Translations under genes and position numbers: made by a program | Assembly (NCBI RefSeq): GCF_014854695.1 | Contig: NZ_CP027557.1 | Location: forward strand, 4,526,001-4,590,000 | DNA length: 64,000 nt | Reading direction: 5' to 3' | From: Rhodococcus rhodochrous | GTDB lineage: Bacteria; Actinomycetota; Actinomycetes; Mycobacteriales; Mycobacteriaceae | The notes under the pieces: generated by a model | What the model saw: only the letters and a program-made list of their open reading frames with translations | Told to the model about the DNA's origin: nothing | Databases searched by the model: none | Part shown: positions 10,176 to 19,858 of the stretch, piece by piece | How the letters are laid out: each line of letters begins with the position of its first letter | Position numbering within the stretch: the first letter of the stretch is position 1

Positions 10176-10964
10176 TCAGGGGCGTTCACCTCGTTCGTGT
10201 CGGGCTTGGCGCATCCGGTAGGACTCACCGTCGGTGAGCACGACGGTGGCGTGGTGCAAGAGCCGGTCGAGGATGCCGGCGGCGGTGGTGTGTTCGGGCA
10301 GGAACCGGCCCCACTGCTCGAACGGCCAGTGCGAGGCGACCGCCAGGGATCGGCGTTCGTAGGCGCCGGCGACGAGTCGGAACAGCAACTGGGTGCCGGT
10401 GTCGTCCAGCGGCGCGAACCCGACCTCGTCGACGATGATCAGATCTGCCCGCAACAGCGTGTCGATGGTCTTGCCGACGGTGTTGTCGGCCAGGCCGCGG
10501 TAGAGGGCTTCGACGAGGTCGGCGGCGGTGAAATAGCGGACCTTGTGCCCGGCGTGCACGGCCGCGATCCCCAACCCGATCAGGGTGTGGGATTTTCCGG
10601 TACCCGGCGGGCCGACCAGCGCCAGATTGGCGTGGGAACGAACCCATTCCAAACCGATCAGGTAGTCGAATGTGGCTTGTGGGATGGAGGACTCGGCGAC
10701 GATAAAACTGTCGAGGGTCTTGGCGACGGGGAACGCGGCCGCTTTGAGTCGGGCGGCGATGTTGGAGGCGTCGCGGGCGGCCAACTCCGCTTCGATCAGG
10801 GTGCGCAGCACCTCCTCCGGAGTCCAGCGTTGGGTCTTGGCGGTCTGCAGGACCTCGGCGGCGGTGCGGCGGACGGTGGCGAGTTTGAGTCGGCGCAGAC
10901 CGGCGTCGAGGTCGGCGGGCAACGCCGCGACCGCCGGCGGAACGGCGGTGCTCGAACTGCTCAT
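10176..10964 (-). CDS. istB: IS21-family ATP-binding helper protein IstB (element A)
   Basis: IstB is the AAA+ partner that assembles on target DNA and activates the IstA transposase. The 262 residues have a Walker A motif ALVGPPGTGKSHT, a Walker B-like LIIVDEVGFAPL, and the IstB C-terminal LLFRLVAGAYERRS and GILDRLLHHATVV signatures. The start codon overlaps the istA stop as ATGA, the standard IS21 coupling. It appears intact, although its istA partner is broken. Confidence 0.94.
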   Translation of the reverse strand: MSSSSTAVPPAVAALPADLDAGLRRLKLATVRRTAAEVLQTAKTQRWTPEEVLRTLIEAELAARDASNIAARLKAAAFPVAKTLDSFIVAESSIPQATFDYLIGLEWVRSHANLALVGPPGTGKSHTLIGLGIAAVHAGHKVRYFTAADLVEALYRGLADNTVGKTIDTLLRADLIIVDEVGFAPLDDTGTQLLFRLVAGAYERRSLAVASHWPFEQWGRFLPEHTTAAGILDRLLHHATVVLTDGESYRMRQARHERGERP

Positions 10965-12461
10965 CGTGCGGTCTCCTCTCGGGTGACGGCGTAGGCGTCG
11001 AGAGATCGGGTCGGGGCGGTCGGCAGGTCCAGCACCAGCGCCTCACCGCCGGGGCGGGGTTGGGAACCCCGGCGCCGGCGTCGAGGATGGAACGGACGTC
11101 GTCGGCGCGGAACCGCCGGAACGCCACCGCCCGGGTCAGGGCGGCGAGCAGGGCATCGGTGCCGTGCGCGGCCTGCAGGTCCAGGAGCACCGCGAGTTCG
11201 GCGGGCAGGCGGGTGTTGGCGGCCGCGGCGGCACCGACGAGGAACTGTTCGGCGACCGGACCGAGTGCGCAGAATCGTTTCTCGACTTCGGTTTTCGGTC
11301 GCGGACCACGACTGGGAGCCTGTCGTGGGGTCGGGTAGTGCTCGTCGAGGATCGACGCGGTGCCCGGGGCGGTGAGCGCGTGATCGGCAGCGACCTCCCC
11401 TGTGGCGGGGTCGGCGATCAGCAGTCGCCCCTCGCCGGCGGTGACGGTGACGGTGGCCCCGATCAGGCGGGTCGGCACCGAATAGCGGGCCGAGCCGAAG
11501 CGGATGCAGGAGAGCTTGTCGACCTTGCGGGTCACCGGTGGCGGCCCGATCTGCAGTCGCAGCGACGGCAGCGGCCCGAGCACGGCCTGTTCCTCGCGCA
11601 GGCGCTGGGCGGGGACCGCGTCGATCTCGGTGTGCACCCGGGTGTTGACCTCGATGCACCAGGCCTTCGCGGCGGCGTTCGCGGCGGCCAGGTCCACCGG
11701 TCGGCCGGACAGGTCGGCGTCGGTGAGCAGCGGGACGACCAGGTCGCGTTGGGCGTAGCCGACGAGGTGTTCGACGACGCCCTTCGATTCGGGGTCGGCG
11801 GCGTGGCAGAAGTCGGGACGGAACCCGTAGTGGGTGGCCATCCGCACGTAGTCCGGGGTCGGGACCACCACGTTCGCCACGACTGCGCCTTTGAGGCAGG
11901 CCATCGAAGTCGGCCAGGACCTTGGTGGGCACCCCGCCGATCGCGGCGAGGGCCTCGGCGATCAGCGTCAAGGTGGTGGCGGCGCGTTCGTCGGTGGCGA
12001 AGGCGACGAACCGCCACCGTGAATACGCCAGCACCGCGCAGAACAGGTGCAGGCCGGCACCGAGGGTGGCCCAGTCGATGACCAGGTATTCACCCGGTGT
12101 CCACACGGCGGGGCGGCGACCGCGGTGATTGTTTTTGCGCCACTTGGTTTTCTCGTCGGCGACGAGGCGGCGGAAGTTGCGGTCCGAGCCGGTGTATCCG
12201 GCGGCCGCGGCGATGGGGAGCAGGCGTTTGGCTTCAGATTCTGCCTCGGGACGAGGCGATGCGTTCTGCGACGATCTCGGTGACGGTGTCGTAGTTGCGG
12301 GGGCGGGGTTGTCGTGGGGGTGGGGTGTCGCCGGCTTCGAATCGTTCGATGACACGGCGGACGGTTTTGTGGGTGGTGCCGCACATCTCGGCGGCGCCTC
12401 GGTAGGTGCCGACCTCGCGGTAGGCGGAAATGATGTCCATGCGGTCCTTCGCAGACTTCAA
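10961..12461 (-). pseudogene. istA: IS21-family transposase IstA, three frameshifts (element A)
   Basis: The reading frame must be changed three times to follow IstA homology. The N-terminal HTH part (AKDRMDIISAYREVGTYRGA) runs from a TTG at 12461 with an AGGGAG ribosome site. Near 12240 an extra base moves the frame to KRLLPIAAAAGYTGS and the DDE core (VIDWATLGAGLHLFCAVL). Near 11905 another extra base moves it to CLKGAVVANVVVPTPDYVRM and the C-terminal half. Near 11060 a lost base in a C/G run restores the earlier frame, which ends DAYAVTREETAR with a TGA overlapping istB. Three independent lesions suggest a dead gene. Homopolymer sequencing error is the alternative explanation for some of them. 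Confidence 0.88.
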
Positions 12462-12808
12462 TGGAACTCCCTGGGCGGTGACAGGTGACTGGGTGGCACC
12501 TTCACCTTCACCGCTCAGGCCTGGTGTTCCGGTGGGAATCACGACGAACACGAGGCGGGGACTTTCATCTGGCCACCGGTGGGGACCGTTACTCGGCCAC
12601 CAGTGGGGACTTTCTCATGGCCATGGACAACGGTATGCGGCAAATAGTCAGCGGCCCGGCGCGTCGTGTCGACGGCACGTGAAAACTGACCACGGTATGG
12701 CATCTCAATCTTGACCCCCTGACCACCGATCCTGGCTTGTAAGGCCCGGACACATAGCTGACAGATCGTGCGCGGGACATCCCTGACACCCTTCCGAGGG
12801 TGCGAGCG

Positions 12809-13811
12809 ATGACCGTGAACGAACGATGGCTGGAGATCCTGCTGACCCCACTGCGCGACGGCATCACCGTCGCCGAAACCTGCCGCCGCTACGGCGTCTC
12901 CCGACAGTCGTTCTACGACTATCGCCGACGCCTCGATGCCGACGGCGTCACCGCGCTGCAGCCTCGGTCGCGCCGTCCGCACAGTTCACCGAACCAGACC
13001 GATCCGGAGGTCGAGGCACGGATCGTGGAGATGCGCACCCACAACCCGAGATGGGGCGCCCGCACCATCCACACTCGACTCGTCCGAGCCGGGATGGTGC
13101 GGCCGCCGGCGATCTCCACGATCCACCGGATCCTGAAACGCCACGGCCTGGTGACACCGCAAACGCAGAGGACACCCCGGACGTGGCGGTGGTTCGAGCG
13201 CTACGCACCGAACGATCTGTGGCAGATCGACGGCACCCAAGTCGTACTCGCCGACGGCTCGAAGGCCTGGATCGTCGACATCCTCAACGACCACGCCCGC
13301 TACGCGATCGGCGCAACCGCAGCCCGCAGATTCACCGCCCACGCGGCATGGCGGGCGATGGAAACCGCGATCGACGAGCACGGCGCACCACGACAGCTGA
13401 TCAGCGACAACGGTCTGCAGTTCAAGTCCGGCAAGGGACACAAGCCCGTGTACTTCCAAGGGCGGCTCGCCGCCTTGGGGATAGCCCAGTTGTCTTCGCG
13501 GCCAAGGCATCCACAGACCTGCGGCAAGCTCGAGCGCTACCACCGCACCTTCAAGGAGTTCTACGCCGACCACGGTCCCGCACACACCGTCGAGGAGTTG
13601 CAGCAGCTGTGCGATGCGTTCCGCTGGCAGTACAACCACGAGCGACCACGCCGCAGCCTCGACCAACGCACTCCCGCCGAGGCGTATCAGGCGGTACCGA
13701 AAGTCGCCGCGGGAGATGTACGGCCCCGACGTCGCAAGAGCGGACCACGGATCCTGCGGGTATCGAAGGCCGGCTCGGTCAGCTACCGCAAACGCAAGCT
13801 CGGTATCGGAC
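12809..13811 (+). pseudogene. IS481-family transposase, 5' part (334 codons)
   Basis: A DDE transposase of the IS481 type. The N-terminal HTH reads VAETCRRYGVSRQSFYDYRRR, and the rve integrase core has LWQIDGTQVVLADG, LISDNGLQFKSG and GKLERYHRTFKEF (the three acidic positions). Start: ATG at 12809 behind GAGGG; an in-frame GTG at 12800 lies upstream. The frame is cut at 13811 inside the codon for Gln. Joining base 13811 to 22285 gives a 1200-nt open frame of 399 residues, so the gene was intact before the insertion. As it stands the protein would lose its C-terminal 65 residues and gain an unrelated tail. Confidence 0.9.
13691..13811 (+). repeat. 121-bp target duplication of the IS1634-family insertion, left copy
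   Basis: This stretch, from GCGGTACCGAAAG to CGGTATCGGAC, recurs as a direct repeat at 22164-22284 immediately after the right tip of the IS1634-family element. Both copies are 121 bp. It is part of the IS481-family transposase gene. Long target duplications are a known habit of IS1634-family elements such as IS1549. Confidence 0.93.
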
Positions 13812-13819
13812 CTAATGGG

Positions 13820-14045
13820 AGCTACCGACCACGTCCCGACTGTGGAAAGGTCGGTGAAGGTAGCGGCCGACGGGACAACACTCCTCTGACCCGACACGGA
13901 CTCCCATCGAGGGAACCCCGATGTCTGAAGTCAGACCGTGTACCCGCCGGTCGTGAGGGAAGTGGTGATCGCTGATGGGATGACGTACCCCGCCGCTGTG
14001 CGTGTCGGTGAGTACTCGAGCCATTAGGTCGCCGACTGCTTTCCT
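13820..14045 (+). ncRNA. Predicted IS110 bridge RNA
   Basis: IS110-group elements encode a bridge RNA upstream of the recombinase, with a target-binding and a donor-binding loop. Here a 5' hairpin (GCTACCGACC paired with GGTCGG...GGTAGC, about 13820-13862) is followed by a second fold. That fold has CGGCCGACGGG paired with CCCGCCGGTCG, then ACACGG with CCGTGT, then CATCG with CGATG. A third fold pairs GGTGATC with GGTCGCC through wobble pairs. Candidate donor guides: ATGGGATG (13975-13982) equals the right-end sequence at 15357-15364, and CCATTAG (14021-14027) is the complement of the left end CTAATGG (13812-13818). Candidate target guides: CGGAC (13897-13901) equals the target left flank, and TCAG (13931-13934) complements the right flank CTGA. 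Exact RNA ends are not known. Confidence 0.7.
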
Positions 14046-14096
14046 CCGCTGCCGACCGAAAAATATTAAATAGCAGCCTGTTCGGAGGTTCGCGCC

Positions 14097-15344
14097 ATGT
14101 TGTTCATCGGCGATGACTGGGCAGAAGGACATCACGACATCGAGGTCGAAGACGACACCGGTCGCCGCCTGGCACGGATGCGGCTACCGGAAGGCGTCGA
14201 GGGGTTGGCCCGACTGCACGAGGTGATAGCCGAACATCTCGATACCGACCCCGACGGTATCGGGACCGATGTCCCCACCGATGGTGCGGTCGTCGTCGGG
14301 ATCGAAACCGATCGTGGAGTATGGGTGTCGGCACTGCTGGCCTGCGGATACCAGGTGTATGTGATCAATCCGATGTCGGCAGCACGGTACCGAGAGCGGC
14401 ACGGCACCTCGGGAGCCAAGTCCGACGCCGGCGATGCCCATGTCCTCGCCGAGATCATCCGGGTGGACCGGGACCATCACCGCCAAATCGCCGGGGACTC
14501 CACACAGGTCGAAGCCCTGAAACTGCTCACCCGCGCCCACCAAGGCCTGATCTGGGATCGGACCCGACACCTGCAGCGGATGCGGTCGGCGCTACGCGAG
14601 TACTTCCCGGCCGCATTGACCGCATTCGACAACCTCGCTGCCCCGGACACCCTGGCATTGCTGCAGAAAGCCCCCGATCCGGATCGCGCAGCACGACTGA
14701 CCACCGGGCAGATCACCGCGGAACTCGCCCGGGCACACCGGCGCGGGGACCGCACCGCCAAGGCCACCCGCATCCGCGATGCGCTGCGGGCACCGGCGCT
14801 GCGGCAACCCGCTGAGATCGAAAATGCCTACGCGATCGTCGTCGTCGGACAAGCCCGCATGCTCGAGCACCTGAACGTGCAGATCGACGAGCTCGAGCAG
14901 GAGGTGAAGCACAGTTTTCGTCGGCACCCGGCCGCTGACATCGTCCGCAGCTGTCCCGGACTCGGGGACGTGCTGGGCGCCCGGGTGCTCGCAGAATTCG
15001 GCGACGATCCGCACCGATACCGTAATGCCAAGGCCCGCAAGAACTACGCCGGGACATCCCCGATAACCCGAGCATCGGGAAAGAGGAAGACGGTGTCAGC
15101 GCGTTACGCCCGCAACAAGCACCTGGCCGATGCGTGTCACCAGTGGGCGTTCTGCTCGATGAACACCTCACCGGGCGCTCGTGCCTATTACGACGCGCTG
15201 CGAGCCCGGGAGGTCGGCCATCATGCCGCGCTGCGTCAGCTCGGTAACCGGCTCGTCGGGATTCTCCACGGATGTGTGAAGACCGGCACGGTCTACGACG
15301 AGAACACCGCGTGGCCCCAAGTCACGACGCAAACCGCGGCTTGA
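14097..15344 (+). CDS. IS110-family recombinase (DEDD transposase)
   Basis: The 415-residue protein has the IS110 architecture: an N-terminal RuvC-like DEDD domain (IGDDWAEGHHDIEVED at the start, VVGIETDRGVW, and SGAKSDAGDAHVLAEIIRVD) and a C-terminal Tnp domain (SCPGLGDVLGARVLAEFGDD). The C-terminal domain holds the presumed catalytic serine in YAGTSPITRASGK. It recombines CT cores guided by the bridge RNA encoded just upstream. Start: ATG at 14097 behind CGGAGG at 7-base spacing. The frame is intact, so the element could still be active. Confidence 0.95.
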   Translation: MLFIGDDWAEGHHDIEVEDDTGRRLARMRLPEGVEGLARLHEVIAEHLDTDPDGIGTDVPTDGAVVVGIETDRGVWVSALLACGYQVYVINPMSAARYRERHGTSGAKSDAGDAHVLAEIIRVDRDHHRQIAGDSTQVEALKLLTRAHQGLIWDRTRHLQRMRSALREYFPAALTAFDNLAAPDTLALLQKAPDPDRAARLTTGQITAELARAHRRGDRTAKATRIRDALRAPALRQPAEIENAYAIVVVGQARMLEHLNVQIDELEQEVKHSFRRHPAADIVRSCPGLGDVLGARVLAEFGDDPHRYRNAKARKNYAGTSPITRASGKRKTVSARYARNKHLADACHQWAFCSMNTSPGARAYYDALRAREVGHHAALRQLGNRLVGILHGCVKTGTVYDENTAWPQVTTQTAA

Positions 15345-15384
15345 CACAGATACGCCATGGGATGTCTGAGTTAGGACATTTGGC

Positions 15385-17016
15385 TTAGTGTCCCAATTCG
15401 AACCCGAGACGGGTGAGAGTCTCCAGCTCGGCAGCCGGGATCTGCGGCGGAAAGTCCTGGACGGCACCGTTGATGGCGATGGTGGAGGTCCGTAGCGGCC
15501 GCAGTTGCTTGACCAGTCTCGCGATCGCCACACCGGTCTGGTCCTGGGCGCAGCGGGCCACAGCCAGGGCGGCGAACACGATGGTCAGGTGCGCTTCGAT
15601 GGCGTCGCGGGTGCGGTGGAACATCGGCCGGGCCCGCAGATCGGTTTTCGACATGCGAAACGACTGCTCGACATGCCATAGGTCGTGGTACTTGCCGATC
15701 ACCTCGCCCGGTTCCATGCGCGTGACGGGAATGTTGGTGACATATCCCTTCAAGCCCACCAGCGATCGAGCTCGTGCCAGCGCGGCGTCGTCGAGTCGCT
15801 GACCTGCGGTGGTGGTCTTGACGAAGCGGGTGGCCTTGGCCTTCGTCGTGCCCTCGACCACCGCCCGCGCCCGCGCTTCCTGCGCGTTCAATGTCTGGTT
15901 GTCGCGGACGGCACGTTTGCGGGTGTACTGCCAGATCGCCCGCCACGAGCTGGGATGCCGTCCCGGATCCCAGACCGGTTCGGCGCGCCGTTTCACGGTG
16001 TTGACCACGCTGCGGGCGTGCCGGGGTGTGACGGTATCGATGATCTGCCCGTCGGTGAATACATCACCGTGCCAATGGAAATGGGACGTCAGATCAGCGG
16101 GTGCCTTCGTCACCCGGGAACCGACGATGAACTTCAGGCCCGCCTCATCCAGAGCAGTCAGATTCGCCGCCGACAGCATGCCGGCGTCGGCGGCGATGAC
16201 CATCTCCACACCCTCGATGTCGTGGCGGGCCTGGAACTGACGCACGATCGGGACCAGGGTGTGGGTTTCGGCCTTGTTGCCTTCGAAACAGCCGATCTCC
16301 AGTGGGAACCCGGTGCGGTCGACGAGCAGCCCGACCACGATCTGCGGATCGACCCGGCGCTCCTTGCTGTAGCCGACCTTGCGCAGGTCGTCTTCCTTCT
16401 CCGCTTCGAAGTACAAGGTGGTCACATCGAACAGCAACAACCCCAACCCGCCGGTTTCGGCGGCATACTCGAAACAGCGGCGGGCGATCCGATCGCGGTA
16501 GTCACCGGTGATGATCTGCGCAAGGTGACGCCGAATCGTTTTGTACGACACCGGATTCGAACCGAGATCTTCGAGAACGCGCAGCGCATCGATCTTCGAG
16601 GTCGGTTCCACGATCCGGGCGATGACCAGATCCTGGAACACCGCATCGTCGAGGACGTCGAAGCCGAGCCGGTTGTAGACGAAGGCGAGCACGTCGTAGA
16701 GCAACCGGGCGCTGGTGCGCACGGTTCGTCCCGCGCCGGCGAGCTCGCCGCCCTTGCTCGTGGTCGGGCCGGGTAGTCGACCGGTCCGCCAGTCGGCCAC
16801 GTCGGCGATCTGCTCGACGGGCGTCGGCACATCCAGGTCGAGCATGCCTTGATCGCCGTGCAGGAGCTGGCGGGCTCGTTCGAGCAGAATGCCCAGCTCG
16901 ACGTCGGTGTGCGCGGACCCGACGTGGGCGAGGATCTCGTGCCGGCCGCGGTGTTTGCGCACGACCTGCACCGCCACCGCCCCGGATGCGGTACGCACCT
17001 TCCGCACGAATGCCAC
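15385..17016 (-). CDS. IS1634-family transposase
   Basis: The 543-residue DDE transposase is related to the IS4-type fold. It has the family features RVDPQIVVGLLVDRTGFPL, VIAADAGMLSAANLTAL, the late segment WHVEQSFRMSKTDLRARPMFH with the catalytic Glu, and HLTIVFAALAVARC. Start: GTG at 17016 (AFVRKVRTASGAVAVQVV follows). It fills its element almost end to end. The frame is intact. IS1634-family members can generate target duplications of hundreds of bases, which fits the 121-bp repeat seen here. Confidence 0.94.
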   Translation of the reverse strand: MAFVRKVRTASGAVAVQVVRKHRGRHEILAHVGSAHTDVELGILLERARQLLHGDQGMLDLDVPTPVEQIADVADWRTGRLPGPTTSKGGELAGAGRTVRTSARLLYDVLAFVYNRLGFDVLDDAVFQDLVIARIVEPTSKIDALRVLEDLGSNPVSYKTIRRHLAQIITGDYRDRIARRCFEYAAETGGLGLLLFDVTTLYFEAEKEDDLRKVGYSKERRVDPQIVVGLLVDRTGFPLEIGCFEGNKAETHTLVPIVRQFQARHDIEGVEMVIAADAGMLSAANLTALDEAGLKFIVGSRVTKAPADLTSHFHWHGDVFTDGQIIDTVTPRHARSVVNTVKRRAEPVWDPGRHPSSWRAIWQYTRKRAVRDNQTLNAQEARARAVVEGTTKAKATRFVKTTTAGQRLDDAALARARSLVGLKGYVTNIPVTRMEPGEVIGKYHDLWHVEQSFRMSKTDLRARPMFHRTRDAIEAHLTIVFAALAVARCAQDQTGVAIARLVKQLRPLRTSTIAINGAVQDFPPQIPAAELETLTRLGFELGH

Positions 17017-17088
17017 TGTCCGAACCTACCTGCTTAGTGTCCCGATCCGCTTCGGCGACGGAGTGAATGCGCAGGTGAAAGCCTCGTC

Positions 17089-17152
17089 AGGGGTTATACC
17101 GGCCAGTAATGTCCTAACTCAGGAGGGGTTATACCGGCCAGTAATGTCCTAA
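17089..17152 (+). repeat. Tandem 35-bp duplication of the IS1634-family right terminus
   Basis: Unit 1 (17089-17123) begins AGGGGTTATACCGGCCAG and ends CTAACTCAGG. Unit 2 begins at 17124 and is cut after CTAA by the IS21-family insertion; its last bases resume at 22155-22164. Each unit ends in the terminal inverted repeat, so the element has two successive right tips 35 bp apart. Confidence 0.93.
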
Positions 17153-17290
17153 TGATGGCGCTCCTTGATCCTGCTCAGTCCTGCTCACCGAAAGTGCTCA
17201 CCCGTGTGGCTCCGCCGATGAGGGCGGGTCTCCTTCGATGCTGGTGGTCTCTGACCACGCACCAGCACCCCGAAGGAGACCCGCTTTCTC

Positions 17291-18105
17291 ATGTTGACAT
17301 GGGAGGAAGACGTGGAGATCCACGCACTGCACAAACGAGGCTGGACGATCTCGGCGATCGCCCGGCATACCGGCCGAAACCGGCGCACGATCCGCAACTA
17401 TCTGAACGGCACCACCACCCCAGGGGTCCGTAAACCCGCTGGTGAGGATCCGTTCGAGCCGTTCGTCGACTACGTCACCGCTCGTCTGACCGAGGATCCG
17501 CACCTGTGGGCGCGGACCTTGTGCGACGAACTCGAAAACCTCGGCTACACCGCCTCGTATCAGACGCTGACCCGCCAGATCCGGCAACGCAAGCTCCGGC
17601 CCGTCTGCCAAGCCTGCGCGTGCGCGACCGACCGCCCCAACGCGGTCATCGAACATCCGGCGGGGGCGGAAACCCAATGGGACTGGCTCGAGCTGCCGGA
17701 CCCGCCCGTCTCCTGGGCGTGGGGCAAGACCGCATATCTGCTGGTCGGATCGCTGGCGCATTCCGGGCGGTGGCGTGGGGTCCTCGCCCCGGCGATGACC
17801 CAACCGCATCTGATCGACGGTCTCGACCGCATCGTCCGCGAACTCGGCGGCCTGACCCGTACCTGGCGGTTCGATCGAATGTCCACGGTCTGTCACCCCG
17901 ACAGCGGGAAGGTCACCGCCTCGTTCGCCGGCGCGGCCAAACACTACGGCGTCTCGGTTGCGATCTGCCCGCCTCGGGCCGGGAACCGCAAAGGCGTCGT
18001 CGAGAAAGCGAATCTGACTGCGGCGCAGAGATGGTGGCGAACACTGCCGGACGAGGTCACCGTCGAGCAGGCGCAGACGAGGTTGAACGAATTCTGCCGC
18101 CTGCG
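17291..18105 (+). pseudogene. istA: IS21-family transposase IstA of element B, 5' part
   Basis: This is the N-terminal part of an IstA protein: HTH (KRGWTISAIARHTGRNRRTI) and most of the DDE core (ETQWDWLELP, RMSTVCHPDSGK, GNRKGVVEKANLTAAQRWW). The frame is cut after CTGCG by element C and runs into foreign DNA, stopping at 18157. Joining 18105 to 20732 restores an uninterrupted frame of 1356 nt (451 residues) that ends at 21272. Start: ATG at 17291. Confidence 0.93.
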
Positions 18106-18283
18106 TGCAAGCGGACATGCCAATCTCCCTATAGGCGGACAGGTTCGTCCCTGCTGACGGACAGCTGATCTCCCTTCCGATGGACACGGGGGCCGGCGGT
18201 GTGTCGGTCCTGACACAGACGCCCCTCCGGGGTTTTGCTCGAGGTCTTCGACCACCTACGAGCAACTCCCACCGGAGGGACGC

Positions 18284-19858
18284 ATGAAGAAGTCTGACAG
18301 GGACATCATGGAAATTCTCGAGGCCTACGACACCACCGGCAACGCGCACTCCGCAGCGCAGCTGGCCGGGGTCGATCCGAAAACCGTCCGACGCTACGTC
18401 GCCGCCCGAGACGCCGGTATGCCGCTGACCGGCCCGTCGCGACGGCCACGCATCATCGACGACTACATGCCCAAGATCGAAGAATGGGTCGAGCGCAGTA
18501 AAGGCAAGGTCCGCGCCGACATCGTCCACGAACGCCTCGTCGATCTCGGTTTCGACGGCACCGAACGCACCACCCGACGCGCCGTCGCAGATGTGAAAGC
18601 AGCATGGCAGGCCGGCCATCGCCGCACCTATCGACCGTGGATCACCGAGCCCGGGTTGTGGATGCAGTTCGACTGGGGCGACGGCCCGAAAGTTCCTGGC
18701 CCGGGCGGGGTTCTACGCTCGACCTTGTTGTTCTGCGCCTGGTTGGCATGGTCCCGCTACCGGGTGGTGATCCCGGTCTGGGATCAGACGTTGCCGACGT
18801 TGATCGCGTGTCTCGACGCCACGGTGCGTCGCTTCGGCGGAGTCCCGACCTACGCGTTGACCGACAATCCGCGCACCGTGAGCATCGATCACATCGCCGG
18901 AATCCCGGTGCGGCATCCGCAGATCGTCGAGACCGCCCGCCACTACGGCATGACCGTGCACACCTGCATCCCTTACGATCCGGAATCGAAGGGCGGCAGC
19001 GAAGCAACCGTCAAGATCGCCAAGGCCGATCTGGTGCCCACTGACGCGAATCTGCTGCCGGACTATGTGTCGTTCGTCGAACTCGAGGCGGCCTGCGAGC
19101 GGTTCTGCGCCACCGTCAACGGCCGTCGGCACCGCGAAAGCGCCCGCATCCCCACCGAGGCGGTGGCCGAGGAACGCGCCCGCCTGCACACCCTGCCGGC
19201 CAGCCCGCACACCCTGGCACTGGGCACCACCCGCAGTGTCGGCACCGACCAGACGATCCGCTTCGGGTCAGTGCGGTATTCGACCCCGCCCGGGTTGGTC
19301 GGCTCCGAAGTGTGGGTGCGCGTTGCCGGCACCGAACTGGTCGTCGTGGCCGATCTCGATGCCCTGCCCCGGGTTCCGGACTGGGCTGAGAACAGACGGG
19401 GTTTGAGTGAGGTTGTCCGGCATCTGCTTTCGACACCGGGCAACCCGCAGATCGACCCGGCGCATTATCCCGATCATCCGCAGGATCCGGACGGGTCACC
19501 GAAGCCGCCGGTCCCGAAGGCTCGCTCCGCGGCCGAGGCCCGGTTCCTCGACCTCGGCCCCGGTGCGCACACCTGGTTGATCGCCGCGTCGGCGGCCGGG
19601 ACGGTCCGGATCCGGGCGAAGATGACCGGCGCGGTCGAGTTGGCCGCATTTGTCGGCGCCGCCGCCGTCGATGCCGCGTTGGCGGTCGCGGCCGAGGCCG
19701 GCCGCTTCGCCGACGGTGATCTGCCGGCGATCGTCGCGCATCACACCGCCACCGCAGCCGAGACCGGGCTCGTCGTCGCCGACGAGGCTCATTCGGTCCA
19801 ACCCGGCACCGCGGCCTGGGCGGGATTCGGTGCCGCCGGAACCGGAGTCGGGTCATGA
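18284..19858 (+). CDS. istA: IS21-family transposase IstA (element C)
   Basis: An intact 524-residue IstA. The N-terminal HTH (HSAAQLAGVDPKTVRRYVAARD) and a second DNA-binding region (RADIVHERLVDLGFDGTERT) precede the DDE core: MQFDWGDGPKVPG, ALTDNPRTVSID, and YDPESKGGSEATVKIAKADL with the catalytic Glu. The C-terminal half has the IS21-type beta-barrel region IRFGSVRYSTPPGLVG. The stop overlaps the istB start as ATGA. It is only distantly similar to IstA of elements A and B, so the three IS21-type elements are different lineages and not copies of one another. Confidence 0.95.
   Translation: MKKSDRDIMEILEAYDTTGNAHSAAQLAGVDPKTVRRYVAARDAGMPLTGPSRRPRIIDDYMPKIEEWVERSKGKVRADIVHERLVDLGFDGTERTTRRAVADVKAAWQAGHRRTYRPWITEPGLWMQFDWGDGPKVPGPGGVLRSTLLFCAWLAWSRYRVVIPVWDQTLPTLIACLDATVRRFGGVPTYALTDNPRTVSIDHIAGIPVRHPQIVETARHYGMTVHTCIPYDPESKGGSEATVKIAKADLVPTDANLLPDYVSFVELEAACERFCATVNGRRHRESARIPTEAVAEERARLHTLPASPHTLALGTTRSVGTDQTIRFGSVRYSTPPGLVGSEVWVRVAGTELVVVADLDALPRVPDWAENRRGLSEVVRHLLSTPGNPQIDPAHYPDHPQDPDGSPKPPVPKARSAAEARFLDLGPGAHTWLIAASAAGTVRIRAKMTGAVELAAFVGAAAVDAALAVAAEAGRFADGDLPAIVAHHTATAAETGLVVADEAHSVQPGTAAWAGFGAAGTGVGS

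Larger units (their letters stand above)
10102..12629 (-). mobile_element. IS21-family element (element A), 2528 bp
   Basis: A complete element with 5-bp target duplications ACGGT at 10097-10101 and 12630-12634. The termini are inverted: TGTCAACGGCCAT on the left, and TGTCCATGGCCAT as the reverse complement of the right end. Repeated GTCCCC-containing sub-repeats follow inside each end, as is usual for IS21 transposase binding sites. Gene order is istA then istB on the minus strand. istA carries three frameshifts, so the element is probably immobile on its own. Confidence 0.93.
13812..15365 (+). mobile_element. IS110-family element, 1554 bp
   Basis: The element is bounded by CT dinucleotides at 13812-13813 and 15366-15367, the usual IS110 core. 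It has no terminal inverted repeats and no target duplication beyond the core, as expected for the family. The pre-insertion target reads CGGAC-CT-GAGTTAG, which is exactly the junction between the 121-bp duplication and the left tip of the IS1634-family element. About 285 bases of structured non-coding DNA precede the transposase. Confidence 0.88.

Noticed and set aside
10101-10994. Plus-strand frame of 297 codons over istB
   Set aside because: Antisense shadow of istB, Gly-rich and without motifs.
11164-12081. Plus-strand frame of 305 codons over istA of element A
   Set aside because: Antisense shadow; the minus strand shows IstA homology in three frames.
15685-16776. Plus-strand frame of 363 codons opposite the IS1634-family transposase
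   Set aside because: Antisense shadow of an obvious transposase.
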